From Candidatus Mycobacterium wuenschmannii (lineage in GTDB: Bacteria > Actinomycetota > Actinomycetes > Mycobacteriales > Mycobacteriaceae): a stretch of DNA of 64,000 nt. Below, piece by piece: positions 57,378 to 64,000 of this stretch. Both the position numbers and the translations under genes were made by a program. Numbering within the stretch: position 1 is the stretch's first letter; each line of letters opens with the position of its first letter. The notes beneath the pieces were generated by a model. It was not told where the DNA came from. It saw only the letters and a list, made by a program, of their open reading frames with translations, and ran no database searches. The DNA lies in the NCBI RefSeq assembly GCF_030252325.1, contig NZ_CP126981.1, positions 4,650,001 through 4,714,000 on the forward strand. The letters are read 5' to 3'.

Positions 57378-59627
57378 GTGCGTTCTCTATTCCGGGTTTG
57401 GCGCCGGATGGCGCTGGGTAGCATCGCCTGGATGCTTTCGCTGCTGGCACGCCTGGTCATCGCTGCCCCGAAGCGAGTCCTCGCAGTCGTCCTGTTGATC
57501 ACGGTCATCGCGGCTGGATTCGGCGCCACCGTCGCCGAACACCTTGGCGCTGCGGGGTTTCAAGATCCCAGCTCACCGTCCGCGCGCGGGATGAAGGTGC
57601 TCACCTCGAAATTCGGTCAGGGTGACATGGACCTGACGTTCGTGGTCAGCGCCCCCGGCAGCGTGCAGGACCCTTCGGCGGCCGCGGCCGGGCGCAAGCT
57701 CGTGCAGGAATTACGACGATCCGAATTCGTCAACGACGTCGAATCACCTTGGGACGGCTCACCGCACAGCGCCGGCCTGATCAGTAAGGACGGCAAGACC
57801 GGGCTGGTGGTCACCGGTATCAGCGGATCGGAGAACGACGCACCCAAGCACGCCAAGGCAATTGCGGAGAAATTCACCGGCATGCGCGACGGGGTGCAGG
57901 TGCTCGCCGGCGGCACCGCCACAGTGGCCTCGGAGATCAACGACCAGTCCGAGAAGGACCTCGTGACCGCCGAGGCCATTACGCTGCCGCTGTCGTTGAT
58001 CGTGCTGGTGTGGGTGTTCGGCGGCCTCTTCGCCGCGCTGCTGCCGTTGGTGGTCGGCGGGCTGGCCATCGTCGGGACGCTCGGGATGCTGCGGGGCATC
58101 ACCCTGTTCGCCGACGTGTCGATCTTCTCCCTCGACCTCACCACCGCGATGGGCCTGGCGCTGGCGATCGACTACACGCTGCTGCTGATCAGCCGGTACC
58201 GCGAGGAGTACGTCGAGGTCGGCGATCGCGACGTTGCATTGCGGCGCGCGGTGGCGACGGCGGGGCGGACGATCCTGTTCTCCGCGTGCACGGTATTCCT
58301 CGCGGTGAGCGCGCTTGCGGTGTTCCCGATGTATTTCCTGCGCTCGATGGCCTACGCCGGCTGCGGAGTGGTGGCGCTGGCCGGCCTGTATGCCGTCGTC
58401 GTCGCTCCCGCGGTGATCAAGCTGCTCGGCGACCGGATCGAAGCGCTGAACATCCGGGCGCTGTTCCGGCGGTCCAGGCCGGATCCGGACGTGCGGCACG
58501 GCGCGCTCTATCGGGTCGCCACCTTCGTCACGCGCCACGCACTGCCGTGCGCACTGGCCGTGGTGGCGCTGCTGCTCCTGCTCGGGTCGCCGTTCGCGCG
58601 GGCCCGTTTCGGATTGCCGGACGACAGGGTGCTTCCGACGACCGCGCAGTCGCGGCAGGCCGGCGACATCGTGCGCCGGGACTTTCCCGCCGATCCGTCG
58701 GCGGCCACCTCGATAGTGATCCCCGACGCGGGCGATCTGACCATCGGTGACGTCTCCGACTACGCCACCGCCCTGTCCAATGTGCCCGGCGTGGAGGCCG
58801 TTTCGGCGCCTAATGGCTCGTACGTGAAGGGCGATAACGTCGGGCCGCCGATGTCCGCGGCCGCCGTCAAGGACGGCAGCCTGTGGCTGACGGTGTCGGT
58901 CCCGGGCTCGTCGCTGGATTCCCGGTACCGGGCGGCGGTCGACCAGCTTCGGGCGGTGCCGGTGCCGCATCGCGCCGAGGCGTTGTTCACCGGTGCCGAG
59001 CAACTGAATCGCGACTCCGTCGACGAGATCGTCCGACGCCTTCCTGTTGTGCTGTTACTGGTGGCCGCAACGACTTTCGTGCTGATCTTCCTGCTCACCG
59101 GCAGCCTGGTGTTGCCATTGGAAGCGTTGGTGCTCAACACCCTGTCGCTCTCGGCGACGCTGGGTGCGCTGGTGTTCGTGTTCCAGGAGGGCCACCTCGG
59201 CGGACTCGGAACGACGGCGACGGGCACACTGGTCGCCGACGTGCTGGTGTTCCTGTTTGCGACCGCGTTCGGCCTGTCGATGGACTACGAGGTGTTCCTG
59301 CTGTCGCGAATTCGCGAGCACTGGCTGAAATCCGAACAGCGCCAGGAAGACAACGTCGAGGCGGTGACGATGGGAATTGCGACAGCCGGCCGGGTGATCA
59401 CCGCCGCGGCGCTGTTGATGGTGATCGTGTTCGCGGCGCTGTCGACCGGCGAGGTGTCGTTCATGCGGATGATCGGCGTGGGCCTGGCGCTCGCGGTGAT
59501 CGTCGACGCCACGTTGGTCCGAATGGTGCTGGTTCCGGCCTTCATGAAGCTGGTGGGCCGCTGGAACTGGTGGGCGCCCAGGCCGCTCGCGAAACTCCAT
59601 GCGGCCGTGGGCATCAGCGAAAGCTAG
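57378..59627 (+). CDS. MmpL-family RND transporter
   Basis: 749 aa from GTG 57378; ATG 57411 or 57432 (MLSLLARLVIAAPKRVLAVV) are alternative starts and the last begins at the usual MmpL N-terminus. Twelve transmembrane segments in two halves with two periplasmic domains. Proton-relay Asp-Tyr pairs are present in LALAIDYTLLLISRYREEY (first half) and GLSMDYEVFLLSRIREHW (second half). It exports lipids in related cases; cargo unknown, but it lies tail-to-tail with the putative lipid operon. No MmpS partner. Confidence 0.92.
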   Translation: MRSLFRVWRRMALGSIAWMLSLLARLVIAAPKRVLAVVLLITVIAAGFGATVAEHLGAAGFQDPSSPSARGMKVLTSKFGQGDMDLTFVVSAPGSVQDPSAAAAGRKLVQELRRSEFVNDVESPWDGSPHSAGLISKDGKTGLVVTGISGSENDAPKHAKAIAEKFTGMRDGVQVLAGGTATVASEINDQSEKDLVTAEAITLPLSLIVLVWVFGGLFAALLPLVVGGLAIVGTLGMLRGITLFADVSIFSLDLTTAMGLALAIDYTLLLISRYREEYVEVGDRDVALRRAVATAGRTILFSACTVFLAVSALAVFPMYFLRSMAYAGCGVVALAGLYAVVVAPAVIKLLGDRIEALNIRALFRRSRPDPDVRHGALYRVATFVTRHALPCALAVVALLLLLGSPFARARFGLPDDRVLPTTAQSRQAGDIVRRDFPADPSAATSIVIPDAGDLTIGDVSDYATALSNVPGVEAVSAPNGSYVKGDNVGPPMSAAAVKDGSLWLTVSVPGSSLDSRYRAAVDQLRAVPVPHRAEALFTGAEQLNRDSVDEIVRRLPVVLLLVAATTFVLIFLLTGSLVLPLEALVLNTLSLSATLGALVFVFQEGHLGGLGTTATGTLVADVLVFLFATAFGLSMDYEVFLLSRIREHWLKSEQRQEDNVEAVTMGIATAGRVITAAALLMVIVFAALSTGEVSFMRMIGVGLALAVIVDATLVRMVLVPAFMKLVGRWNWWAPRPLAKLHAAVGISES

Positions 59628-60760
59628 GTGCGAGTCAGGTCGATCTGGCCGGCCAATTCGTGGTCGATCAGGAACGTCCCCGCCTCGCGCAGGTTCGGTG
59701 GGTGGAACGAGTACGCGCTGATGCAGCCGACCAGATAGGCGACCTCGGGGTCGGTGGCGAAGCCGACGCCGCCGACGCGAGACACCAGGCGAGAGACGCT
59801 GTGCTGCAACTGATCACGCAGACCCAGGCGGATCCACAGCAGGTCGGCGAACAGCGAGTCGCTTCGATCGCCCTCGTCGTAGCGGGCCGCGACCATCCGT
59901 AGCGCCCGCCACACCCCCTCGATCGGGGAGAACAACTCGACGAAGTCGGCCTCGGTGAAGTTCGGCCGCTCGACCAGCTTGAGCGCCAGCCGGGTCGCGG
60001 CGCCGACGTAGCCGGCGGTGATGATCAACCCGAACAAGACGTAGCCGGATTTCTCGTTGCGGCCGTCGGGGTCCTCGATGTCGCTGACCATCGACAAATC
60101 GCTTGGCACGAACACGTTCTCGAAGTTGACCGCGTGGCTCTGGGCGGCGCCTAGTGCGTGGCTGGTCCACAGCGGGCTGACTGACAGCCCCTCGCTGCCG
60201 TTCCAGATCAGCGTGATAGCGCGCTGGTCGGTGTCGCTGAGCACCACGCTGGCCATCACGCAGTCCATGCTGTCGGCCAGGCTGCACGGCTTCTTGCTGC
60301 CGGTGACCGTGTAGCCGCCGTCGGCCGGCTCGGCTTTCATCGTGGGACGAAAGACGCTGCCCTCGATGGTGCCCTCGGAGAAGCCGGAGGCGAATACGGT
60401 GTTGTTCTCGATCAGCGACTTGACCAGACCCACCGTTGTCTCGTCGGCGGTCTCGGCGAAGTCGACCAGACCGGCCACCGACAGATAGTGCATGGTGGTC
60501 GCGGCGGCCAGCGACGGGCTGAGGTAGCCGACACCGCGTTGCAGCTCAACGGTTTCCACGCATGTTGCGCCCAGGCCGCTGAGCTCCTTGGGTGCGGTCA
60601 GCCGCGGGCCGTCGTGTTGCTTCCACAGGTCGATGACGTTGGTGTCCGGGTCCTCCACGGCCATCAGCCCCAGCTTCTCGAGCTGGTCGGCCAGCGTGGG
60701 CAGGTGCTTACGCACGGCGGCGACGTAGGAGAGTCGGGCTTCGAGCGCGTTGCGATCCAT
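59624..60760 (-). CDS. Acyl-CoA dehydrogenase-fold protein
   Basis: 378 aa. The beta-barrel flavin domain shows FASGFSEGTIEGSVFRPTMKAEPADGGYTVTGSKKPCSLA and FENVFVPSDL. The usual TEPxxGSD and catalytic Glu motifs are not recognisable, so it may belong to the flavin-monooxygenase or non-dehydrogenase branch of the fold. Third gene of an operon with the epimerase (11-nt gap) and the alpha-oxoamine synthase. Stop shares CTAG with convergent mmpL. Confidence 0.82.
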   Translation of the reverse strand: MDRNALEARLSYVAAVRKHLPTLADQLEKLGLMAVEDPDTNVIDLWKQHDGPRLTAPKELSGLGATCVETVELQRGVGYLSPSLAAATTMHYLSVAGLVDFAETADETTVGLVKSLIENNTVFASGFSEGTIEGSVFRPTMKAEPADGGYTVTGSKKPCSLADSMDCVMASVVLSDTDQRAITLIWNGSEGLSVSPLWTSHALGAAQSHAVNFENVFVPSDLSMVSDIEDPDGRNEKSGYVLFGLIITAGYVGAATRLALKLVERPNFTEADFVELFSPIEGVWRALRMVAARYDEGDRSDSLFADLLWIRLGLRDQLQHSVSRLVSRVGGVGFATDPEVAYLVGCISAYSFHPPNLREAGTFLIDHELAGQIDLTRT

Positions 60761-60771
60761 GTCGAGACTCC

Positions 60772-61722
60772 TCAGTTCGGTCGGGTGGTCAAGTACTTAC
60801 GCAGGGCCGCAGCCGAATTCATCGACGGCCGCCAGTCGGTGGTCGATTGCAGCAATCCTGAGTCGAGCAGCGGGTCGCCGAGTGTCACCCAATGGCCGGA
60901 GTAGGGCGACAGGCGTAGCCGGAACAACAGGTCGGCGCCCGGCTTCAGCAGGCGCAGCGGGCCGGGGATCAGCCGAGCCCCGGTGATCGCGCAGATCTCC
61001 CGCACGCTGGTGTAGTCGGCCGGGGCGACGTTGTAGAGGCCGCCGAGGCCGTGCGAGAGGATCGTGGCATAGGCGTCCACCAGGTCGGTGTCCCATAAGA
61101 ACTGGTAGTACGACCGCGAAGGTGACGGGTAGACAACGGTTTTGGACAGCATCGTCTGTAGTCCCGAGTTGTCGAACTGTTCGCCGACGACGTAGCACGG
61201 CCGCACCACGGCCAGCGTCGTCTTGCCGTCGTCGATGTTCGCCCAATACCAGTTGGCCAGGTGCTCCAACAGGGCCTTGTGCTGGAAGTAGTAGTGCCCG
61301 GCATCCTGATCGCCTGCGGGATAACTGGTTTCGGTGTACTGCTGTCCGGTGCCACAGGCCGTGACGCCCAGCGCGTTGGCGCTGGAGGTCAGGACGAGCT
61401 GCCCGATGCCCACCTCGCGAGCCTGCGCCAGCAGGGCCCGGGTCGCCGCGACGTTGACCCGGTGAGCCCAGCGCTTGTCGTGGGATTCCTCGACGCAGTA
61501 GGCCAGGTGGATCAGCGCGTCATAGCCGCGCACCGACTCGAGGTCGACGTCGCCGCTCAGGTCGAGGAACTGCTCGCGAACCTTGTTGTGGTGCAGGCCC
61601 GTCGGCCGGCGACCCAGCGCGGTGACCTCGGCGATATCGTCGCACCCGCAGGCCCAACTGAGCACCGCGCGGCCGAAGTCCCCGGTCGCGCCGGTGATGG
61701 CGAGCCGAAAGCCGTCCCTCAT
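60772..61722 (-). CDS. NAD-dependent epimerase/dehydratase-family reductase (CerR-like candidate)
   Basis: 316 aa from ATG 61720-61722 (MRDGFRLAITGATGDFGRAV), overlapping the stop of the alpha-oxoamine synthase as ATGA. Extended-SDR Rossmann motif TGATGDFG, DALIHLAYCVEESHD, Ser-Ser in VLTSSANALG, a catalytic Tyr-x3-Lys candidate in HYYFQHKALLEHL. Such reductases reduce keto groups, and the CerR enzyme of bacterial ceramide synthesis belongs to this superfamily. Direct evidence for that substrate is lacking. Confidence 0.82.
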   Translation of the reverse strand: MRDGFRLAITGATGDFGRAVLSWACGCDDIAEVTALGRRPTGLHHNKVREQFLDLSGDVDLESVRGYDALIHLAYCVEESHDKRWAHRVNVAATRALLAQAREVGIGQLVLTSSANALGVTACGTGQQYTETSYPAGDQDAGHYYFQHKALLEHLANWYWANIDDGKTTLAVVRPCYVVGEQFDNSGLQTMLSKTVVYPSPSRSYYQFLWDTDLVDAYATILSHGLGGLYNVAPADYTSVREICAITGARLIPGPLRLLKPGADLLFRLRLSPYSGHWVTLGDPLLDSGLLQSTTDWRPSMNSAAALRKYLTTRPN

Positions 61723-62969
61723 GCAGCGGCCAGGGCCCACGAGAGTTCGGCCGACAGTGTCTTGGCGCACCAACGGATTTCGTCCTCGGTGAGTTCGGAC
61801 GTCATGCAGACCCGCAGCACCGGCTTGCCCACCGGGACGGCCGGGTAGACGGCCGGGGTGACGAAAACGCCGGCGTCGCTGAGGTTGTTCCAGCTCAACA
61901 CCGTGCGCATCTCGTCGAACAGCCGGATCGGGATGATCGGCGACCAGTCGGGACTGCGCTCGTCGGGCCGGTTCAACTCCACGTCGAGCGGTCGAAGGCA
62001 CTCACGCATCAGACGGGCGTTGCGCTCCAACTGTTCTCGGCGCCGCGCCCCCTCGTCGCTGCGGATCACGTCGATCGCGGTGGCGGCCGCGGCCATCGCC
62101 CCCGGGGTGCCGGAGGTGCTGAACCACAACGACCGTGCGCTGAACCGGATCTCGTCGACAATGTCCTGGGAGCCGGCCACGAAGCCGCCGAGCCCGCCGA
62201 TGGCCTTGGACAGCGAGCCCATCAGCACGTCGATGTGCTGCGCGACACCGTGGAGTTCCGACAGCCCGCCGCCCGTCGGGCCGAAGACACCGACGCCGTG
62301 CGCCTCGTCGACCATCAGCAGAGCGCCCGCGTTCTTGCAGACGTCGATGATGTCCTCCAGCGGGGCCGTCGACCCCTCCATCGAGTACAGCGAATCCACC
62401 AGAACGAGCACCCGTCGAAAAGCCTTGCCCGAGTGGCGTTGCAGCGCTTCCTTCAGCGACGCGACGTCGTTGTGCTCGAAGCGCTCCTCGGCCGCGCGGC
62501 TCAGCCGGACGCCGTCGCGGATCGACGCGTGCGCGTAGGAGTCGACGATCGCCAGGCAGTCCTGCCCGATCAGCCCCTGGATGGTGCCGACGTTGGTCTG
62601 GTAGCCGGTGGTGAACACCACCGCGTCGTCGTGACCAAGCCAGTCCGCGATCTTCTTTTCCAGTCCGACGTGCAGGCTGTAGGTGCCGTTGAGCAGCCGG
62701 CTGCCAGTCGTGCCGGTGCCGAAGTCCTCGGTCGCCTGAGCCGACGCGGCGATCACGTCTGGGTGTGTCGACAACCCGATGTAGGAATTCGAGCCGAGCA
62801 GCACGCACTGTCGTCCCCGAACCCCGACTCGCGGCGGATCGACGGAACTGATCTCTTGGAAGAAGGGCATCTGCCCGATCGACGCGAAGTGTCGCGCGAT
62901 AGCGACCCGCTGATTGACGTCGGTCGAGATATCCCCGGTGACGGAAAAAGTCTCTTGGTCGGTGTCCAT
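61719..62969 (-). CDS. Alpha-oxoamine synthase, serine palmitoyltransferase-like
   Basis: 416 aa from ATG 62967-62969 (MDTDQETFSVTGDISTDVNQ). PLP lysine is Lys255 in MGSLSKAIGGLGGFVAG; ring-stacking His in DSYAHASIRDG; cofactor Asp221 and His224 in MVDEAHGVGVFG. The motif FGTGTTGSRLLNGTYSLHVGLE and HNDVASL pattern resemble Bacteroides-type serine palmitoyltransferases more than BioF or Kbl. It condenses an amino acid with an acyl thioester. No other bio gene is nearby. A longer frame reaches 63026. Confidence 0.85.
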   Translation of the reverse strand: MDTDQETFSVTGDISTDVNQRVAIARHFASIGQMPFFQEISSVDPPRVGVRGRQCVLLGSNSYIGLSTHPDVIAASAQATEDFGTGTTGSRLLNGTYSLHVGLEKKIADWLGHDDAVVFTTGYQTNVGTIQGLIGQDCLAIVDSYAHASIRDGVRLSRAAEERFEHNDVASLKEALQRHSGKAFRRVLVLVDSLYSMEGSTAPLEDIIDVCKNAGALLMVDEAHGVGVFGPTGGGLSELHGVAQHIDVLMGSLSKAIGGLGGFVAGSQDIVDEIRFSARSLWFSTSGTPGAMAAAATAIDVIRSDEGARRREQLERNARLMRECLRPLDVELNRPDERSPDWSPIIPIRLFDEMRTVLSWNNLSDAGVFVTPAVYPAVPVGKPVLRVCMTSELTEDEIRWCAKTLSAELSWALAAA

Positions 62970-63057
62970 TTGCTTAGCACCCCCGTGTCGTTGCCCCTTA
63001 CGAGCGCGGAGAGCTTGGCGAAACATGAGTTACCGGTGGCATCGAGCAACTCCTGAC

Positions 63058-63076
63058 ACGCCACCCCGAGGGGCGT
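63058..63076. other. Hairpin in the kinase/oxoamine synthase gap
   Basis: ACGCC and GGCGT pair around a CCCCGAGG-containing loop (63058-63076), 92 bases after the kinase stop on the minus strand. Could end the kinase transcript or structure the leader of the lipid operon. The gap 62970-63167 holds no gene. Confidence 0.35.
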
Positions 63077-63167
63077 CCCCGCGCGTCGCCTTGCGTCGGC
63101 GTACCCGGTTGAACCACCGGTCACACCATTGTTTATTCGACGCCGATACAACGACGGATGGGTGCGA

Positions 63168-64000
63168 TTAGTTCAATTCGGCGGAGTCGCCGTCCTCCGG
63201 CAGCGCCACGTCCATGACGGGCGGCACCTCGAGTGGCAGCAGGACGATGAACCGGGTGTCGCCGGGCTTCGACTCGACGCGCAGATCGCCGTGGTGCTTG
63301 TTGACGATGATCTTCCACGCCAGGTCCAGGCCCAGCCCGGTGCCTTCGCCGACGGGCTTGGTGGTGAAGAACGGTTCGAAGATGCGCTCGAGTACGTCCT
63401 CCGGGATGCCGGGACCGGTGTCGCAGATCTCGACGCGCAGCATCTCGTTGGCCTCGCGACAGGTGCGGATCGTCAGCGTGCCGCCCTTGCTGCCCATCGC
63501 GGCGATCGCGTTGTCGATGATGTTGGTCCACACCTGGTTGAGATCGCCCGGGAAGCAGGGGATCGGCGGCAGAGTGTGATCGCAGTCCTTGGCCACCTTG
63601 ATGTGGCACGTGCTGTCCTTGCCCAATCGGTCGGCGAACATGGTCAGCGTGCTCTTCAGCAGATCGTGCACATCGGCCACCTGGAACGGCGCGCGGTCCA
63701 GCTGCGAATACTGCTTGGCATCGGCGACCAGGGCCGAAATGCGCTGGCTCGCTTCGACAAGCTGATTCATCAGCAGTTCGCTCTCGATGGTGTAGCTGAT
63801 CCACTGGATCGCCTGCCCCAACGACGTCGACGCCTCGAGTTCCTCGGCGGTGGCCGCGATGCGCTCCAGCCAGTCGGTGTCGACGCCGCCCTCGACGAAC
63901 GTCGGCGCGATGTCCCAGCCGCCGTCGATGCCGTGGTCGTCCAGCCAGTCGCCGACGGCGTCCTCGCGGTCCGCGGTCTCGATCGCGTTCAGGTGCACCG
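63168..64000 (-). CDS. Histidine kinase C-terminal part (cNMP-binding/HATPase type), incomplete
   Basis: About 277 codons visible; the frame is open to the right edge, so the N-terminus is outside. The HATPase domain is clear: NQVWTNIIDNAIAAMGSKGG (N box), ICDTGPGIPEDVLERIFEPFF (G1/F boxes), GTGLGLDLAWKIIVNKHHGDL (G2). Upstream segments EDAVGDWLDDHGIDGGW and SALVADAKQYSQLDRAPFQVADVHD match kinases in which the HELNNP His motif and a cyclic-nucleotide-binding domain lie further N-terminal. Ends 198 nt before the oxoamine synthase. Confidence 0.88.
   Translation of the reverse strand, partial: VHLNAIETADREDAVGDWLDDHGIDGGWDIAPTFVEGGVDTDWLERIAATAEELEASTSLGQAIQWISYTIESELLMNQLVEASQRISALVADAKQYSQLDRAPFQVADVHDLLKSTLTMFADRLGKDSTCHIKVAKDCDHTLPPIPCFPGDLNQVWTNIIDNAIAAMGSKGGTLTIRTCREANEMLRVEICDTGPGIPEDVLERIFEPFFTTKPVGEGTGLGLDLAWKIIVNKHHGDLRVESKPGDTRFIVLLPLEVPPVMDVALPEDGDSAELN

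Noticed and set aside
61719..62969. Annotation as 8-amino-7-oxononanoate synthase (bioF) for biotin
   Set aside because: No biotin gene is nearby, and the GSRLLNG region and reductase partner fit a serine palmitoyltransferase-like enzyme better; the family overlap means it is not excluded.

Overview
The window is chromosomal DNA of a Mycobacterium, most likely a slow-growing species. Evidence: high G+C, PE and PPE genes, a PGRS-type protein, a REP13E12-type HNH protein, F420-dependent luciferase-like enzymes, MmpL, sigL/rslA, and gene order that follows M. tuberculosis Rv0700-Rv0737 and Rv0751c-Rv0753c. The species cannot be named from this sequence alone.

Layout. (1) 1-1120: the N-terminal part of a secreted PGRS protein and a hotdog-fold gene with a palindromic operator candidate. 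(2) 1161-6996: the S10 operon, rpsJ to rpsQ. (3) 6989-16329: a non-ribosomal block between the S10 and spc operons. It keeps the M. tuberculosis core (sulfatase atsA, its formylglycine-generating activator, a DUF4436 membrane protein) and adds a bile-acid-symporter-family transporter, an ESX-3-type PE/PPE pair, a lipoprotein and a solo PstS. (4) 16382-20868: the spc operon, rplN to rplO, closed by a hairpin. (5) 20870-34157: a metabolic block with a beta-lactamase-fold esterase, an F420 enzyme, sppA, two operons of TIGR00027-type methyltransferases, an AraC regulator and the fucA-serA2/xylB sugar-alcohol cluster. (6) 34478-38987: secY-adk-mapA, sigL-rslA and a MarR regulator. (7) 38984-45073: a soluble GAF kinase/NarL regulator pair, a HAD-like gene, and the valine-catabolic operon mmsA-fadE9-mmsB with a perfect 20-bp palindrome upstream. 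(8) 45098-53901: an accessory region with SDR/AraC, a sixth methyltransferase, DUF732 genes, two PPE-SVP genes, a divergent PE gene, a 13E12 HNH protein under a consensus SOS box, and small secreted or membrane proteins. (9) 53954-57357: rmlC, rmlB and two Rv3463-like F420 enzymes, which lie elsewhere in M. tuberculosis. (10) 57378-64000: an MmpL transporter, then a three-gene operon (alpha-oxoamine synthase resembling serine palmitoyltransferase, NAD-dependent epimerase/reductase, acyl-CoA-dehydrogenase-like protein) and the C-terminal part of a histidine kinase.

The best candidate for something undescribed is that last operon: a serine-palmitoyltransferase-like enzyme translationally coupled to an NAD-dependent epimerase-family reductase is the pairing used for bacterial sphingolipid (ceramide) bases, a lipid class not normally credited to mycobacteria. 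Other notable points are the SOS box lying on the start codon of the 13E12 gene whose conserved tail is cut off by one in-frame TGA, a shared upstream motif for the two methyltransferase operons, several clear operator palindromes, a previously hidden DUF732 remnant, and repeated convergent gene pairs whose stop codons share one CTAG.
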